Positions 30,401 to 40,224 of a DNA stretch of 64,000 nt are shown one piece after another. Numbering within the stretch: the stretch's first letter is position 1; every line of letters begins with the position of its first letter. The translations under genes were made by a program, and so were the position numbers. The notes beneath the pieces are model-generated. The model was not told the DNA's origin and made no database searches. It worked only from the letters and a program-made list of their open reading frames with translations. Origin of the DNA: Elmis aenea (lineage: Eukaryota; Arthropoda; Insecta; Coleoptera; Elmidae); contig OX393578.1 in NCBI GenBank assembly GCA_947652605.1, positions 61,573,415 through 61,637,414 of the forward strand. Direction: 5' to 3'.

Positions 30401-32755
30401 GACGAATAACGTAAACAAAAATAACGAAAACGCCCTGAATATATTTTCCCCGCTTGTGATTTATCCCATTAATTTATTCATCAAGAAAACGAAATAACAG
30501 TCTACACTTTCAATATGACTTAATGATGCATACAAAATCAAGTGGCGTTTCTAGTTGTGTTTGTTTTCTGGGACTCGTGGAAATATTCTAAATATGTTTG
30601 ATAAAATGATGACCTAGATACGGCTGATGGCGTAAAAGTATGTTTTTTTTTTTCACTCCATCAATTTCGCAATTTCAAATAACGGCTTAGAAACGGAGTA
30701 AATTTACTTACAACGCGACGTTAAATAATTAATTCAGGAAATTAACTTACACTTGAACAAGTAATTTTAATAGAAGATCATAAACATATTTACTGAATTA
30801 AACTTATACGATATGCACGGGAAAAAATTAATATATATTCATAGAGAATGTACAACGAAAGGAACAACTATAGTCTGCACTTTTTCAGGATAAAATCCTA
30901 AAATGCCCAAGTAAAACTTCATGGACACCTTATATAAACCATAAATAATAATTATTCACCCTCAAATGGCCCAAATTGTGATGAAAATACACAGACTAAG
31001 TACTTCATGCACACGTTATTTGCAACCATTATGCTCATTAAAGATTTAATCTGGGAATTTTTAAACTTAACACAGCACTAATTTGCATAATAACAAATTA
31101 CTTAGAGACTCTGCATCCATTAAGCAGGTGTTCTGAAGATTTCCTCTACAAGGACGGACGAAACGTTGTAGATTATTTAACCCTTCGACTGTTGTAGTCT
31201 ACGATGTATTTTATTAGTTGAATGGGTATTAAAATAGGAAAATAACTGCAGGATTTTCTGGAAATGTCGTACTGCGCCTTATTTATCTTCATCCCGACGG
31301 ATTTAGGACAACGCATAATGCGTGATTTTGACCAATTTTCACGCCTGCACGAGCCCATACAACTGCATATTAATGATCGTGAGAGGGTCCTGGAATTGTG
31401 TATTTTTTTGTATAAAAAGTTGTTTTCATAAATTTCTGTTGGCGATGCGTACTCTTTGTTATCTGATAACAGGGCCAGTCGATATGGCCCACGGCGTGAC
31501 GCTGGGATTTATGAGTCGCATTATTCATTCCTCGCGTGATACCCTGAATACGGAAAGACCTAGACTCCAGCGCTGTTGCAGGAACTCCCTCAGGCAAACG
31601 CGGCACTAGTTAAAAGCATGTTCGAGACTTATAAGCGCTGGCCCTCTTATCGCACACACTTCATTTGCTAAATAAGTAGTTGGACTTAGGAGGATCTTTT
31701 TTAATGGATGTTTCGACGAACTTCGGTAATGCGCTCACGTTTTGTTTACACGGGATATCAGCACGGAATGAAGGAGGTTTCAGCTAAAATTAATTATAAA
31801 CTCAGTGCATAATATACAGGGGGTCTCAGAGGTCATTATTCCATCGATTATTCTCTTTGTTTTTAGAAAGAACAGCAACAAACGTTATGTATATTTTACG
31901 AATTCTGATAAGCAACATTCCCACAGCAAACTATTTAAGAAAATCAGTTCACAGATCACTCATTTCTCCTTCAATATATTCATGGTTTAGGCGTTTTTAT
32001 TTTTAAGAAAGACGAAACCTTTGACTTCCCTAAAAAAAAACGTTTTAAAAGGTCGCTTACCTATGCATGCAGACTGTACGGTAAGAGTCATTTACTTTAG
32101 TGGTCGTAGAAAAACAACTATTATGTTATATCATCTCCATTACTATCCGCAAATGTTGTACTATTTTCGCTTACTTGCCATGCTTATAGAATAAACTACA
32201 TTTCGACTTGAAGGATTCTTAAGACAGCTTCGTAAGAATACTCGGGTTAAATTCAATGTAATTTTATAAGCAAGGCATATAAAATCCAAGAGAAAAGTGA
32301 AGAAAATTTGTGTAAATTTATAAGTTCATTGTATTAATTTTCTAAAAGAAAAATGTTGTAATTTTTAGAGTTATCATTGACTAGCAGTGTGTATAAGTAC
32401 TTTACTTTCGAGTACCCTGTATTTGTCAACATTTCATTTGAATTTCTTGAAAAATACTCTTTTTTCTGGATATGGAAGTAGTTAAATGTTGCTAATTGAT
32501 ATCTTCTGTTGCAGATTACCTGTGCCTTGGTTGTTATACGGCATTATTTATGGCAAGGCCGTTGAAGTGAATTCAGTAGGCATGGTGTGTTCCATTACTA
32601 TCTTATTCATGATGTTGATTTTTGTGATTGTGTCCATCGCCTGTTTCCGTTGGAAGATGAACAGGGGACTCGGTTTCACTATGTTTCTCCTTTACTTTGT
32701 CTTCGTAGCAGTGTCGCTCATGTTCGAATATGGGGTCATAGTGTGCCCATTTTAA
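307..32755 (+). CDS. Nckx30C: K+-dependent Na+/Ca2+ exchanger (SLC24/NCKX family), 3' part of gene, 5 coding exons
   Basis: Plasma-membrane exchanger that extrudes Ca2+ with K+ in return for Na+. Coding exons in view: 307-496, 6544-6752, 16392-16596, 29312-29564 and 32515-32755. They total 1098 nt (366 codons with the stop), all have AG/GT borders, and every splice phase matches (1, 0, 1, 2). The first two exons are part of the long cytoplasmic loop, including the stretch [15 protein letters not shown]. The third ends with the segment that re-enters the membrane ([18 protein letters not shown]). The fourth carries the alpha-2 ion-binding repeat ([12 protein letters not shown], then [10 protein letters not shown]). 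The fifth holds the last membrane helices and ends in a VCPF tail typical of the family. The N-terminal half, with signal peptide and alpha-1 repeat, lies upstream of the window. From memory, the order and wording of the segments match fly Nckx30C. Family assignment is secure; the exact orthologue is inferred. Confidence 0.95.
790..950 (+). mobile_element. LINE 3'-end relic (C terminus of a reverse transcriptase ORF)
   Basis: In one frame the + strand reads [14 protein letters not shown], then after a stop and a frame change [17 protein letters not shown]. The Arg/Gly/Pro-rich [13 protein letters not shown] block followed by a Gln-Trp-Asp-Arg block is the usual extreme C terminus of insect non-LTR retrotransposon polyproteins. 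Stops and frame changes show it is dead. The clade cannot be fixed from so short a piece. Confidence 0.5.
2290..2840 (-). mobile_element. LINE C-terminal relic, antisense to the NCKX gene
   Basis: Read on the minus strand, pieces in shifting frames match the end of insect endonuclease/reverse-transcriptase proteins: [20 protein letters not shown], then [20 protein letters not shown] with EGW, then [15 protein letters not shown], and finally MS(stop)[19 protein letters not shown] followed by NKIRIA. The order corresponds to the family pattern of EI-x-RI, LYG-x-E-x-W, LGH-x-LR and RISWLKNLR-type blocks. Several stops and frameshifts mean it is an old fossil. It inserted opposite to the host gene. 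Confidence 0.55.
4549..5552 (+). mobile_element. Decayed non-LTR retrotransposon, RT fragment with the catalytic YADD segment deleted
   Basis: Reverse-transcriptase palm and thumb pieces follow in order. [20 protein letters not shown] and [10 protein letters not shown] (about 4558-4655) are followed, after a -1/+2 frame change, by [12 protein letters not shown] (about 4675-4713), the GxxQGDPLSP block. The segment that should hold the FADD/YADD box is missing between about 4740 and 4825. The frame then runs from [20 protein letters not shown] through [10 protein letters not shown] and [17 protein letters not shown] to a TAG at 5200-5202, and resumes in the same frame to 5451 with [16 protein letters not shown] further frameshift gives VEAQLREKT and GSKRPAK before a stop near 5552. 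The organisation is that of an insect LINE (RTE/Jockey-like; clade unsure). Not autonomous. Confidence 0.75.
6544..6752 (+). CDS. Nckx30C: NCKX coding exon (cytoplasmic loop)
   Basis: Acceptor TTATTTCAG ends at 6543 and the consensus donor GCG|GTAAGT begins at 6753. Phase 1 in, phase 0 out. It starts with [20 protein letters not shown], which continues the loop motif of the preceding exon without a gap, and then a low-complexity loop rich in Asn and Ala. The loop is the variable part of NCKX proteins and is alternatively spliced in vertebrates. Confidence 0.9.
13440..13660 (-). mobile_element. Mariner-like transposase relic
   Basis: On the minus strand, positions 13597-13568 encode [10 protein letters not shown], continuing as [15 protein letters not shown]. 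Tc1/mariner transposases carry a very characteristic [13 protein letters not shown] motif just after the second catalytic Asp region. Just upstream in another frame is [10 protein letters not shown] followed by a stop, consistent with the preceding HDNAPAH-type block after decay. No inverted repeats were found. It is a short fragment, antisense to the NCKX gene. Confidence 0.5.
15590..15875. repeat. Degenerate tandem repeat, about two units
   Basis: Two related units each contain an ACTTTATTGTTTGxAAAAAT-like block, a GTTGTxxAAAAAC block and a CTCATCAAAGTTTTT block. The wording resembles the larger arrays at 23395-24270 and 38935-39520, so it is probably a third, shorter outlier of the same family. 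Confidence 0.5.
16392..16596 (+). CDS. Nckx30C: NCKX coding exon (end of loop, first helix of second membrane block)
   Basis: Acceptor TTTTTAG ends at 16391; donor AAAG|GTCGGT follows 16596. Phase 0 in, phase 1 out. The first 21 codons (rich in Arg and Ser) are followed by an internal CTGCAG|GTCGGT at 16454/16455 that could serve as an in-frame alternative acceptor. The second half, [19 protein letters not shown], is the conserved entry to the second transmembrane cluster. Confidence 0.9.
17937..18221. mobile_element. Foldback MITE with 14-bp terminal inverted repeats
   Basis: The ends are a perfect 14-bp inverted repeat: TTTTTGTGCGATCG at 17937-17950 and its complement at 18208-18221. Inside, 17992-18120 is a much longer imperfect palindrome. 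Its arms start with GTACTGCATTACCGGCCCT and contain a repeated TTAGCAACGGCCG module three to four times in alternating orientation. No coding capacity. A target-site duplication is not clear, so the superfamily is open. It is markedly more GC-rich than the surrounding intron. Confidence 0.75.
18870..19740 (+). mobile_element. Composite LINE relic
   Basis: Several RT-ORF fragments on the same strand are out of natural order. [17 protein letters not shown] lies around 18890-18935. [17 protein letters not shown] (about 19012-19065) is a degraded YADD box with the Tyr replaced by Val. [20 protein letters not shown] lies near 19180-19240. The longest open piece reads [20 protein letters not shown] and [16 protein letters not shown] (19266-19520). 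Around 19675-19735, [14 protein letters not shown] resembles the [13 protein letters not shown] block. The order suggests two nested or rearranged copies. Dead. Confidence 0.6.
20759..21715. repeat. Tandem repeat, 316-bp unit x 3
   Basis: Three copies of a 316-bp unit; the block TCTCTGTTCTAAGACAAGC recurs at 20780, 21096 and 21412, exactly 316 bp apart. By eye the copies differ at only a few positions. Copies 2 and 3 share differences from copy 1, which suggests that copy 3 arose from copy 2. Each unit contains ACAGAGTGTTCCGTTTTCGAG and, about 50 bases on, ACACCCTG-like sequence (an inverted pair), and ends in GGTGGAGGTGCCGGG. Confidence 0.9.
23395..24270. repeat. Degenerate tandem array, ~152-163-bp units, about 5 copies
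   Basis: An ATGCATTTCCACC-like block recurs at about 23418, 23571, 23733, 23896 and 24048. It is followed each time by a CGGCCTAAAA-like block, an AGCTGTTCAAAATTTTGAAAAAA block, TTGCATTTTTATT and a TTTTTATATTTTGCAAAAATGTTA-like block. Units have diverged strongly, so the array is old. Confidence 0.75.
27480..28110. repeat. Degenerate tandem repeat, ~326-bp unit, about 2 copies, related to the 316-bp repeat in inverse orientation
   Basis: GAACACCCTGTxTATTAT occurs at 27527 and 27853, and GGTGTTTxAAAATTACAC occurs upstream of each, giving a period of 326. A further ACAGGGTGTTTT is at 28089. The minus strand contains GGTGGAGGTGTCGGG next to ATTAAAAT (about 27640-27670), matching the GGTGGAGGTGCCGGG block of the array at 20759-21715. 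Both arrays therefore belong to one family inserted in opposite orientations. Confidence 0.65.
29312..29564 (+). CDS. Nckx30C: NCKX coding exon carrying the alpha-2 repeat
   Basis: Acceptor TTTCTTTGCAG ends at 29311; donor GG|GTAATT follows 29564. Phase 1 in, phase 2 out. The exon begins [15 protein letters not shown] and contains the ion-coordinating alpha-2 motifs [13 protein letters not shown] and [13 protein letters not shown], which define the Na_Ca_ex superfamily. The Asp of SIPDL and the Asn/Asp of SNIFD are the residues expected to bind cation. Confidence 0.97.
29565..32514 (+). other. Last NCKX intron
   Basis: About 3.0 kb, AT-rich. Around 31430-31640 the base composition is locally less AT-rich, with no recognised domain in either strand. 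An ACAGGGGGTCTCAGA sequence near 31814 and a TACCCTGTATT near 32419 look like ends of the ACAGGGTGT-type repeats, but no complete element can be drawn. Confidence 0.55.
32515..32755 (+). CDS. Nckx30C: NCKX last coding exon
   Basis: Acceptor CTGTTGCAG ends at 32514. The frame reads [18 protein letters not shown] and then two hydrophobic helices, and stops at TAA 32753-32755 after EYGVIVCPF. Length and tail agree with the end of insect NCKX proteins, so this is the natural C terminus. Confidence 0.97.
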
Positions 32756-33109
32756 TATGGACCTTAGTACGACAAACTTAGTGAAATTAGTTTTGTTGTA
32801 GCCAATTATAGATCAATGCGTTTGTACAGTCAGCAGACTCGTTTTGATGTAAGACTTCGGGTTCTCAGGACAATATTTAAAAAAGTAAGTTTTAATTAGA
32901 TCAAAACATAACAAACAAAAAATAGATGTTTAGACGTTTCATGAACTAAATTGATCAGTCAGGGGATTAGTACTTTTAAAATTTTCAAACGACGTTCTAC
33001 GCAAAAACTTGGTAATGTCAATTCGAACTCCAAGACAACGCTCCGACCGCTACTTAAGCCAACATGTTACTGACATCAGTATTAACCGACGACAATTATC
33101 TTAAATAAA
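32756..33109 (+). other. Probable NCKX 3'UTR start, with candidate poly(A) signal
   Basis: Follows the NCKX stop codon. The first AATAAA on the sense strand that I noticed is at 33104-33109 (CTTAAATAAAACG). Other AATAAA hexamers occur further on (for example near 34913), so the true cleavage site cannot be fixed from sequence. Confidence 0.35.
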
Positions 33110-36100
33110 ACGCATGCATTACGAATTTGTTTCGAAACAAAATTTCGTAACATTTTTATTAGGAAAAGAATTCAATCAAGTTAACGATATAGATATGAAA
33201 TTTATTTATACATTAAACAGCAAGCCACACTATTTGCTAAAAAAAAACATAAAAGCAATATTATTACACACACAAAAAACAACAGCGAATACAATAATTT
33301 ATCATCCATACTTTTTTAATAGCAATATATGTTATTTAAAATTCAAGAGTAACTATAACCAATAGCAAAAAAATAACAACTATTCATTTAATATTACTAT
33401 ACAAATTTTTACAACGTGAAATATGCAACTTTTATTTATTTCAAACGCCAATTTTACGCTAGCTGTAAACATCTAAACGTTTGCTTTGATGCCACTATTT
33501 TTTAAATTGAATTTGTTAAGTATAGTTGATTTTTTCATCGAATTAAGCATGATAAAAGTATTCATAATTAGATGGCGAATTGATAGCGACATAATTTGTA
33601 TATAAAGCACTCGTTGTACTGCATTCGAATTTTTTAAAAATCGTTGGACGACAAAGCAGAGAACCTGAAGTCGATTTTTGCTAATGCTATTGATGTCCAG
33701 CAGAATAAAAAATGCACAAAAATAATGTCGACTTCCATGCTATTGTGTCATATATTTGTATTATCAATAGTTTCTTTTTGTTTTAATTTTGACTAGGATG
33801 CCGGAGCCATAATAGCAATAATGTACTTTTAAAAGTGTAGTAGTTGAATAGGATTTTAAAGGATAGTTGTTTTTATAACAAAAAATCGTGTTGTTCAAAG
33901 CACAATTTTTATGCATATATAAGAACATGTAACTGTATCGCATTTTTGTAAAAGTATAGATATAGCCCTACTTGATTTTCGAAGTTTTTAGCAAAGTGGT
34001 CGAAGTCGCTAGATAATATTTTACCGAAAAAAAAAGTTTAAAACGTGAGTTGTATTTTTAGCAGTAGAAGCGTTTCTAACATATCAGTGTAAACGAACGC
34101 ATGTGAAGGTTCACAACAAAAAAAAAACTGTTAATATTCTTAAATATAATAAGTTCGCACCGTAGCTGTGCTGCATATACATATAGGAGTCTAAAAAATA
34201 TGTATAGATTGTAGATAGCATAGCTATTACTGTGTAGAAAGCGTTGTATATAATAACTGTGAGGCACTGTGACAAGTCTTTACTGCAAAGTGCCTAGTGT
34301 TATTTTGTTTTATCTCATGTGATATGATGTGGAAACTAAAAGTGAGTTATCATCAATCAGCCAGTAATATTATCTCTCTTGTTTCAAACACTATTTTGCT
34401 ATAATATAGTTTTTAATACACTTCCAATCACAAACAGTAAATGCAAATGTCGACGATCATTCAAACAACCCATTAAATCACGTACACACACACAGGGCTA
34501 CAAAAAAAAAACTATTTGATTATTTTGCTAAAAATTATTTTATTTCTTTACCAACTTTAGTAAATGTTGTATCAATCTTCAGCCCGAAAATTCACATTTC
34601 ACTTAACCTTTAACCAACGGTGACTTTATTAAACCCAATGAAAATTAAATAGTGCTTCTCTATAATAACCAATGGGGAGAGATGTATAATATTCCATCTA
34701 ATTTTCAAGCATTTTCCAACTAATAGAAGCATCGAATAGAGTTCGAAACGTTCTGTCACAATATTGCACACAAATTTTTTAACACCATGAACAAATTTAC
34801 AACTGTTTTGCTATTTTTAAAACAATAATTCGTCAACATTTGCATGTTACTTGTTTCAAACAATTTTAACAATCGTATTAAACCTAACAAGGCCATGGTT
34901 TATTTTAATTGCCAATAAAGGTGTGCCATTAAAAGTGTTTATAACCAAAATAATGTATTACAAGTTCAGAACAAGCCTCATTAACCTAAAAACAAATTAC
35001 GTTAAATTATGCTTTTTAAGTTAGCCTTGCAAGCAATTTTTTTGAAAACGGTTATTTCGAAATACGCATCGATTTATTAAAGGATTTTTAAATTGAGTTA
35101 AACAACTTTAGACACACATATGCCCCGGTATCAGTGCCTTAACGATTTTAAAAACCACATGGCAATTACGCGAAGAAAACCAATTGAACCATTTATTAGC
35201 CCATTTATTACAAAAGACAACCTTTCCTGGAAATTGCTCCAGCTTTGCTCAAACCGCTATAATTTTTCTGCTACACTTATTTACACATTCGTAGTAGATA
35301 CTTTCGTTAGGATTAATTACGTTTACACCAGTGCAAAAAACACCTCCAATTGGTCGTTTAAAACAATTTCATCCTCTGCAATTTTGTTCTAAAAGCAACG
35401 AGATAATTGAGGTTAAATCTTTGAAAGACCCTGTATATAACAACACAAATAAACTAGTAGCTATTACCCCGAATAGTTGAACTTTTTACCCTAATTTTAA
35501 CTTTTCAAATTCGGAAATTTCCTTGGGTAGATAACTTTTTCGAAAATGTACCCAAATTTTGTAAAAAAAAACTTCCCCCGATTTTAAATCGCACAAGGCT
35601 TGCCTCGATTTTTTTTTTAAGACGTATACCAAGGCAATTTTGAAATAAACCATGGCTTGGTTATTTACTTCTGAATATAACGTTTCGTTTTGTTTAACAC
35701 ATGCATCTTCAAATGAATATCTAATTCTGTTTATCTGAGTAATAAATAAATAATAAATGCAAAAAGATTAACATCGATCCACTTAAGCAAATATTGTTTG
35801 AAGAATACTATGCTGCAACTTTAGTAGTCACAGAAAACAAAACAACTCAATCAAATATATTTCAGAGCACTGTCAAATTAATCACAGTTTTACTCAGGGT
35901 AGCACTGCCAAAGAATTAATAGAATTAGGGACTCACAACTGTTAAGGACCCCTTCTCACGAAAAATTTTTAAAGGCCATGTATGCTTTACCACTGTTATT
36001 TTTAGTTTAGCTTTTTCATGAAAAGTTTAAATCGAATTACATTTAAAATTAACGAAAACGATCACATCCTGATAGATATTCATTTGAAGAGGGCATGAAC

Positions 36101-39100
36101 AAACCTTTGGGTTTTATTTTTATCTGCAAAACAGAGTGTATTACAATCACAAATAATTAACTGCGCAAAATTTATTTAAACGAAAACTCAAAAAAACTAT
36201 ACGCTGAAAGTTGAATGCAAGAAGTATCAAAAAAATTTCAGTTAAATCGCTTATAGTCAAGTGTATTAGCTAAGTAATAAAAAATTTGAGGCCTAGTTAA
36301 AATATATTGGCTTCGCTCGTGACAAAATTAATTAATTACAAAAAAAAATAATTTTGCGTTGACGCAGGGCCGGACAAGGGACAGGGGCTTTGAATGCAAA
36401 TATTAGGTCTCCCTTCTTCCAAAAATAATTCTAAAAAAATTTGTTTCCACAAAATTATTGATTTACTGAATAAAATTAGTTTAATGTAAATCGTAATGTT
36501 TAAGAAATTAATTTAGTTAATGGGGGCCTATTTTTGCTTTTCGCGCCCAGACTAGCTAAACTTTTGAAAGACAAATTAATATACTTTTTTTAAATTTAGA
36601 TAAACTGGTTCCTACTGAAAAATAAGCTCGTTTAAAGGTGAAAAATAGATATTATTCATGTACTTATAAATTTTTACGTTGTTTTTAAATAATCTACACT
36701 TCGTGACTTTAAGGCTAATATTTTTGCTAGGTCTTAACTTTATCCTCAAGAATACATAAAAACAATGAATATATGAGACTTAATAGACACAGTTTATGAC
36801 AATTTTATAGATGAATATAAAAAATAATCTCCCATACACCAATTAGAAGTCGGGTTTTAATAAGTTTAGAAGTAAATATTTTATGCATTGTTATACCAGA
36901 ACATGAACTGTGTCTGCAATATAAAACTCAGTCTAAAAAACATCGATTCTCTTTCAGCTGCATTACAAAACTATTTTCGTAGATATAAAAAAATGGAAAG
37001 ATTTAAATGTAAGATCCAAATTATAACCTATAATTAAAGGAGTTAATATAAATAAACTTAAAGAAACAAAATTAGTATAAGCCGCGGCTGCCGGTACAGT
37101 CGATTGCGATGGATCAATGCAGGCATGCATTGTTCGCTCGCAGTCGCTCGCAGTGTGGCCAAGGCATAACTCGTGAGAAATATGTTAAGAAAATGATATA
37201 AAATGTATCAGGCGATATATAGAGTCCAGTACCTAGTATAGGCATATCAATATTTCAAATTTTCTGCTTAAACTATTGTTATCCTTCGAATGCTATTATA
37301 TACTATACACTATTTAGCTTTAGAAATTATATAAATTAGAAATCCTATTCTATAATTATTCCATTGTTAAATATTTGCAATTGTACTTTATTAATTGTTG
37401 ATATTTAAAATTTTATATAACTAATTTAATTTTTTATTTTGACTATTTACTCGAATTTTGCATATCCAGTAAATCATTGAAACAAAAACTGTTTGATAAC
37501 AAAACGATTATGATAATTTATGCATTTTGCTAGACTGAATTCAATTTCTTTGAAACCTGCGAGTTCAGGCAAGTTTTTGCCACTTTTCTAACGAGTAAAT
37601 AAAAATTAAACATGTAAATAAAGTTGCATATGAACGTAATGCCACAGAAAGGTTTGAATTAAAACCCAAGTTTTAATTTTTTTAAACAAAATTAAAGGAA
37701 AAAAATAGTAAACGCAAAATTTTGTATACTGGATTTAAAACACAGTGGACAATTCCTGCAAAATTTAATACAGCAACTATTACAAAATAAACGTAGTTTT
37801 ATACTTTCGCTTCAAAATTTTCTACTAAAAATGCAAATTCGCCCAAAATCTTGCTAAGAATTACCGAACTAAATATAATTATTAATAACATTCACGTTGG
37901 ATCGGTTTCACCCTTATAAAATTTGGAAAGTTACACAGTCATTTTTGAAAATACGTATGATATTCACAACCTAAATATACATGTACAAAATATGTATGGT
38001 TTTAATCGATTTACTTTTAGATATGCAAAATGTTTATATGTGTACACTCTAAATTAGTACATTAATTCTTCTTGAAAGTTGTGATTATAGGATTGTTTAA
38101 ACTCTGCAATATGTACCTACCTGTGTATAATTTATAAAAATTAAAACGCTTATTGTGTAAAATATAAATAAATTAAAAGAGTGATTATATTTAACTTTTA
38201 ATCTTTAGAGAACTAGATAATATTTCACGATTTCTTCAAATTAAAAAAAAAAACTATCATTCATTTCATGCCGTAATACGAGTACATTTTTGTATCTCTA
38301 AATAGCGAATAAAAACAGAAAGAGCGCAGGGCCATTGTGAGAATCTTAACATCGCCCGAATTACTTCATACAAAATGTAAACGTAACTGTTTAATCCCCA
38401 TGAAGAAAAACATTCATAGCCTACTGTTTTCACGATAAAATTAAGTAATTCTGACGACGTTAACTCTCGTTAAAAACGACTAATTTTTTTGTAAAATTCA
38501 TAATAAGAAATTAACATTGTTAATGGTGTATCTAATAGATTGTTATGACTATAGAATATATTATAATAGGGATATATTATTGAAGCCATTCCATGGTATG
38601 TTACTTTTTGCCGACAATATAATATGTACAATTTGTGGTTTTTATTTCTGCAATTTTTTAGCAGGCACTGACGATTTATGCAAAGGATTTTGATAATCCT
38701 TGGATTACGAGAGAACATATGCGTTCCCAGAAGTTAACGCACTGCTGGACAAACTACACTTGTGTTAAATTATTGCACGTAAACCTGATGACCTAGGATT
38801 GTAATTTACAAGGAATAGCTCATTACGAAATAGCTATGGCCCGTAAAGAATTTGGCAAATAAGCAATGCAAGTTTAAAACACAGAAAGGTATTAAACTGT
38901 TTCCTAAAAACCAAGCCAATAAATAGTGATTATTGCATTTTTTTTAAACAACAATTCGGAAAACTTCCTAATAAACTTCATATTTTCTGAAAACGTTAAG
39001 GACATTCTAAGTAAGGCACTTTTGTCTTTAATTTGTTTAAAAACGACCAAGACTATTTTTACAGCTCTTTAAAATTTTGAAAAAAGTCCAAGTTGCATTT

Positions 39101-40224
39101 TTATTAGCAAAAATTCTAAATAGATGCAATCGTCTTCAAATTTTCTTAAAATGTCAAAGACACACTAATCAATGCATTTTTATCTTTGTTTTATTTAAAA
39201 ACGGCCTAAAACTATTTTTTACTACTCCTCAAAATTTTGAAAAAACTTCCTTCGATTTTTATAAGCAAAAAATTTAATAGTTTTACAGTTTTTATATTTT
39301 CTGAAAATGTTAAAAACGCCCTAAACAACGCATTTCCACCTTATTTTTTGTTTAATGGCTTAAAACCATTCTTTACAGCTCCTCAAAATTTGTACAAAGT
39401 TCGAAGTTGGCTCTTTTATTGATCAAACATTCGAAAAAATGGTCTTATATATTATTAAAATGTTCAAGATACCCTAAATAATGAATTTCCACCTTTCGTT
39501 TAGCTTTTCCTTTTAACTTCCTGTAAAATTTCCATTCAAAAAATAGAAACTTACATGTTGACGATCGATAAAAGATACTCTATAACTTAAGGACATATTG
39601 GTGTCACGGCACGTCACCTCCTGTCACGTGCCGCTAAAGGATTACAGTCCTGATACGTCATAGTTTTGTACCAGCAGGAAACACCACCGTCTAGTCACAA
39701 CACGACACGCAATGCACAATCTACTCGTATGATGACACGCACAAATTTGATATCCATCAAAAAACCACACTTTTTACTAGAGACGTGTTATCACCCTGTT
39801 TTCCTTACATTTCGTGTTAGACAATTTATGATAATGTCCAAAATTAACACAACGAACAAACGCTTATTAAAGAGTGAAGCAATCGCGTCCTTTTTAAGAT
39901 TGAGTCAAAAAGCGAGATAACATTCATAGGACAAAAAGTGGAAATTTGAAAACCAGATGTTTTAACACGCGCAGTGTTTTAATCTTTTTTGTAAAAGTTT
40001 GGAATGCGAAGGTCAAGCTGACTTTTTTGAAATTGCAATATTGTAAAAACGCCATAAAATGTAACAACAGACAAGTATTTGAGGAATGGCGGCCAGTTGT
40101 TGTACAGTAGTATATCACCATGAATCAACATAGTTCCGGAAAATTGCACCACTTCCGGTCAAAATAAAGGCTGTACCCTATTGTGTCCCATTATCCCGTT
40201 ATGCCTTATGTTCCCCTACAATCT
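33110..40224. other. Intergenic region between NCKX and the GLYAT-like locus
   Basis: About 7 kb of AT-rich DNA, part of which may be NCKX 3'UTR. Recognised content: the degenerate repeat array at 38935-39520, a short GC-rich patch at 37080-37165 and a small CGGCACGT hairpin at 39607-39633. None of the short open frames (for example 33114-33365, 35120-35392, 39666-39920) carries a domain I recognise. Confidence 0.6.
38935..39520. repeat. Degenerate tandem array of the ~158-bp family, about 3-4 units
   Basis: Units show the same block order as the array at 23395-24270: GCATTTxxACCTT, AACGGCCTAAAACxATTTTTTAC, AGCTCCTCAAAATTTTGAAAAAA, GTTGCATTTTTATTAGCAAAAATT and TTTATATTTTCTGAAAATGTTAA. The array lies in intergenic DNA downstream of NCKX. 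Confidence 0.7.

Noticed and set aside
31812..32425. A complete transposon between ACAGGGGGTCTCAGA and TACCCTGTATT
   Set aside because: The two ends are not good inverted repeats of each other, and no target duplication or coding piece was found.
39607..39633. CGGCACGT...ACGTGCCG hairpin
   Set aside because: An 8-bp stem with an 11-base loop is too short to assign a function; possibly a chance or TE remnant.
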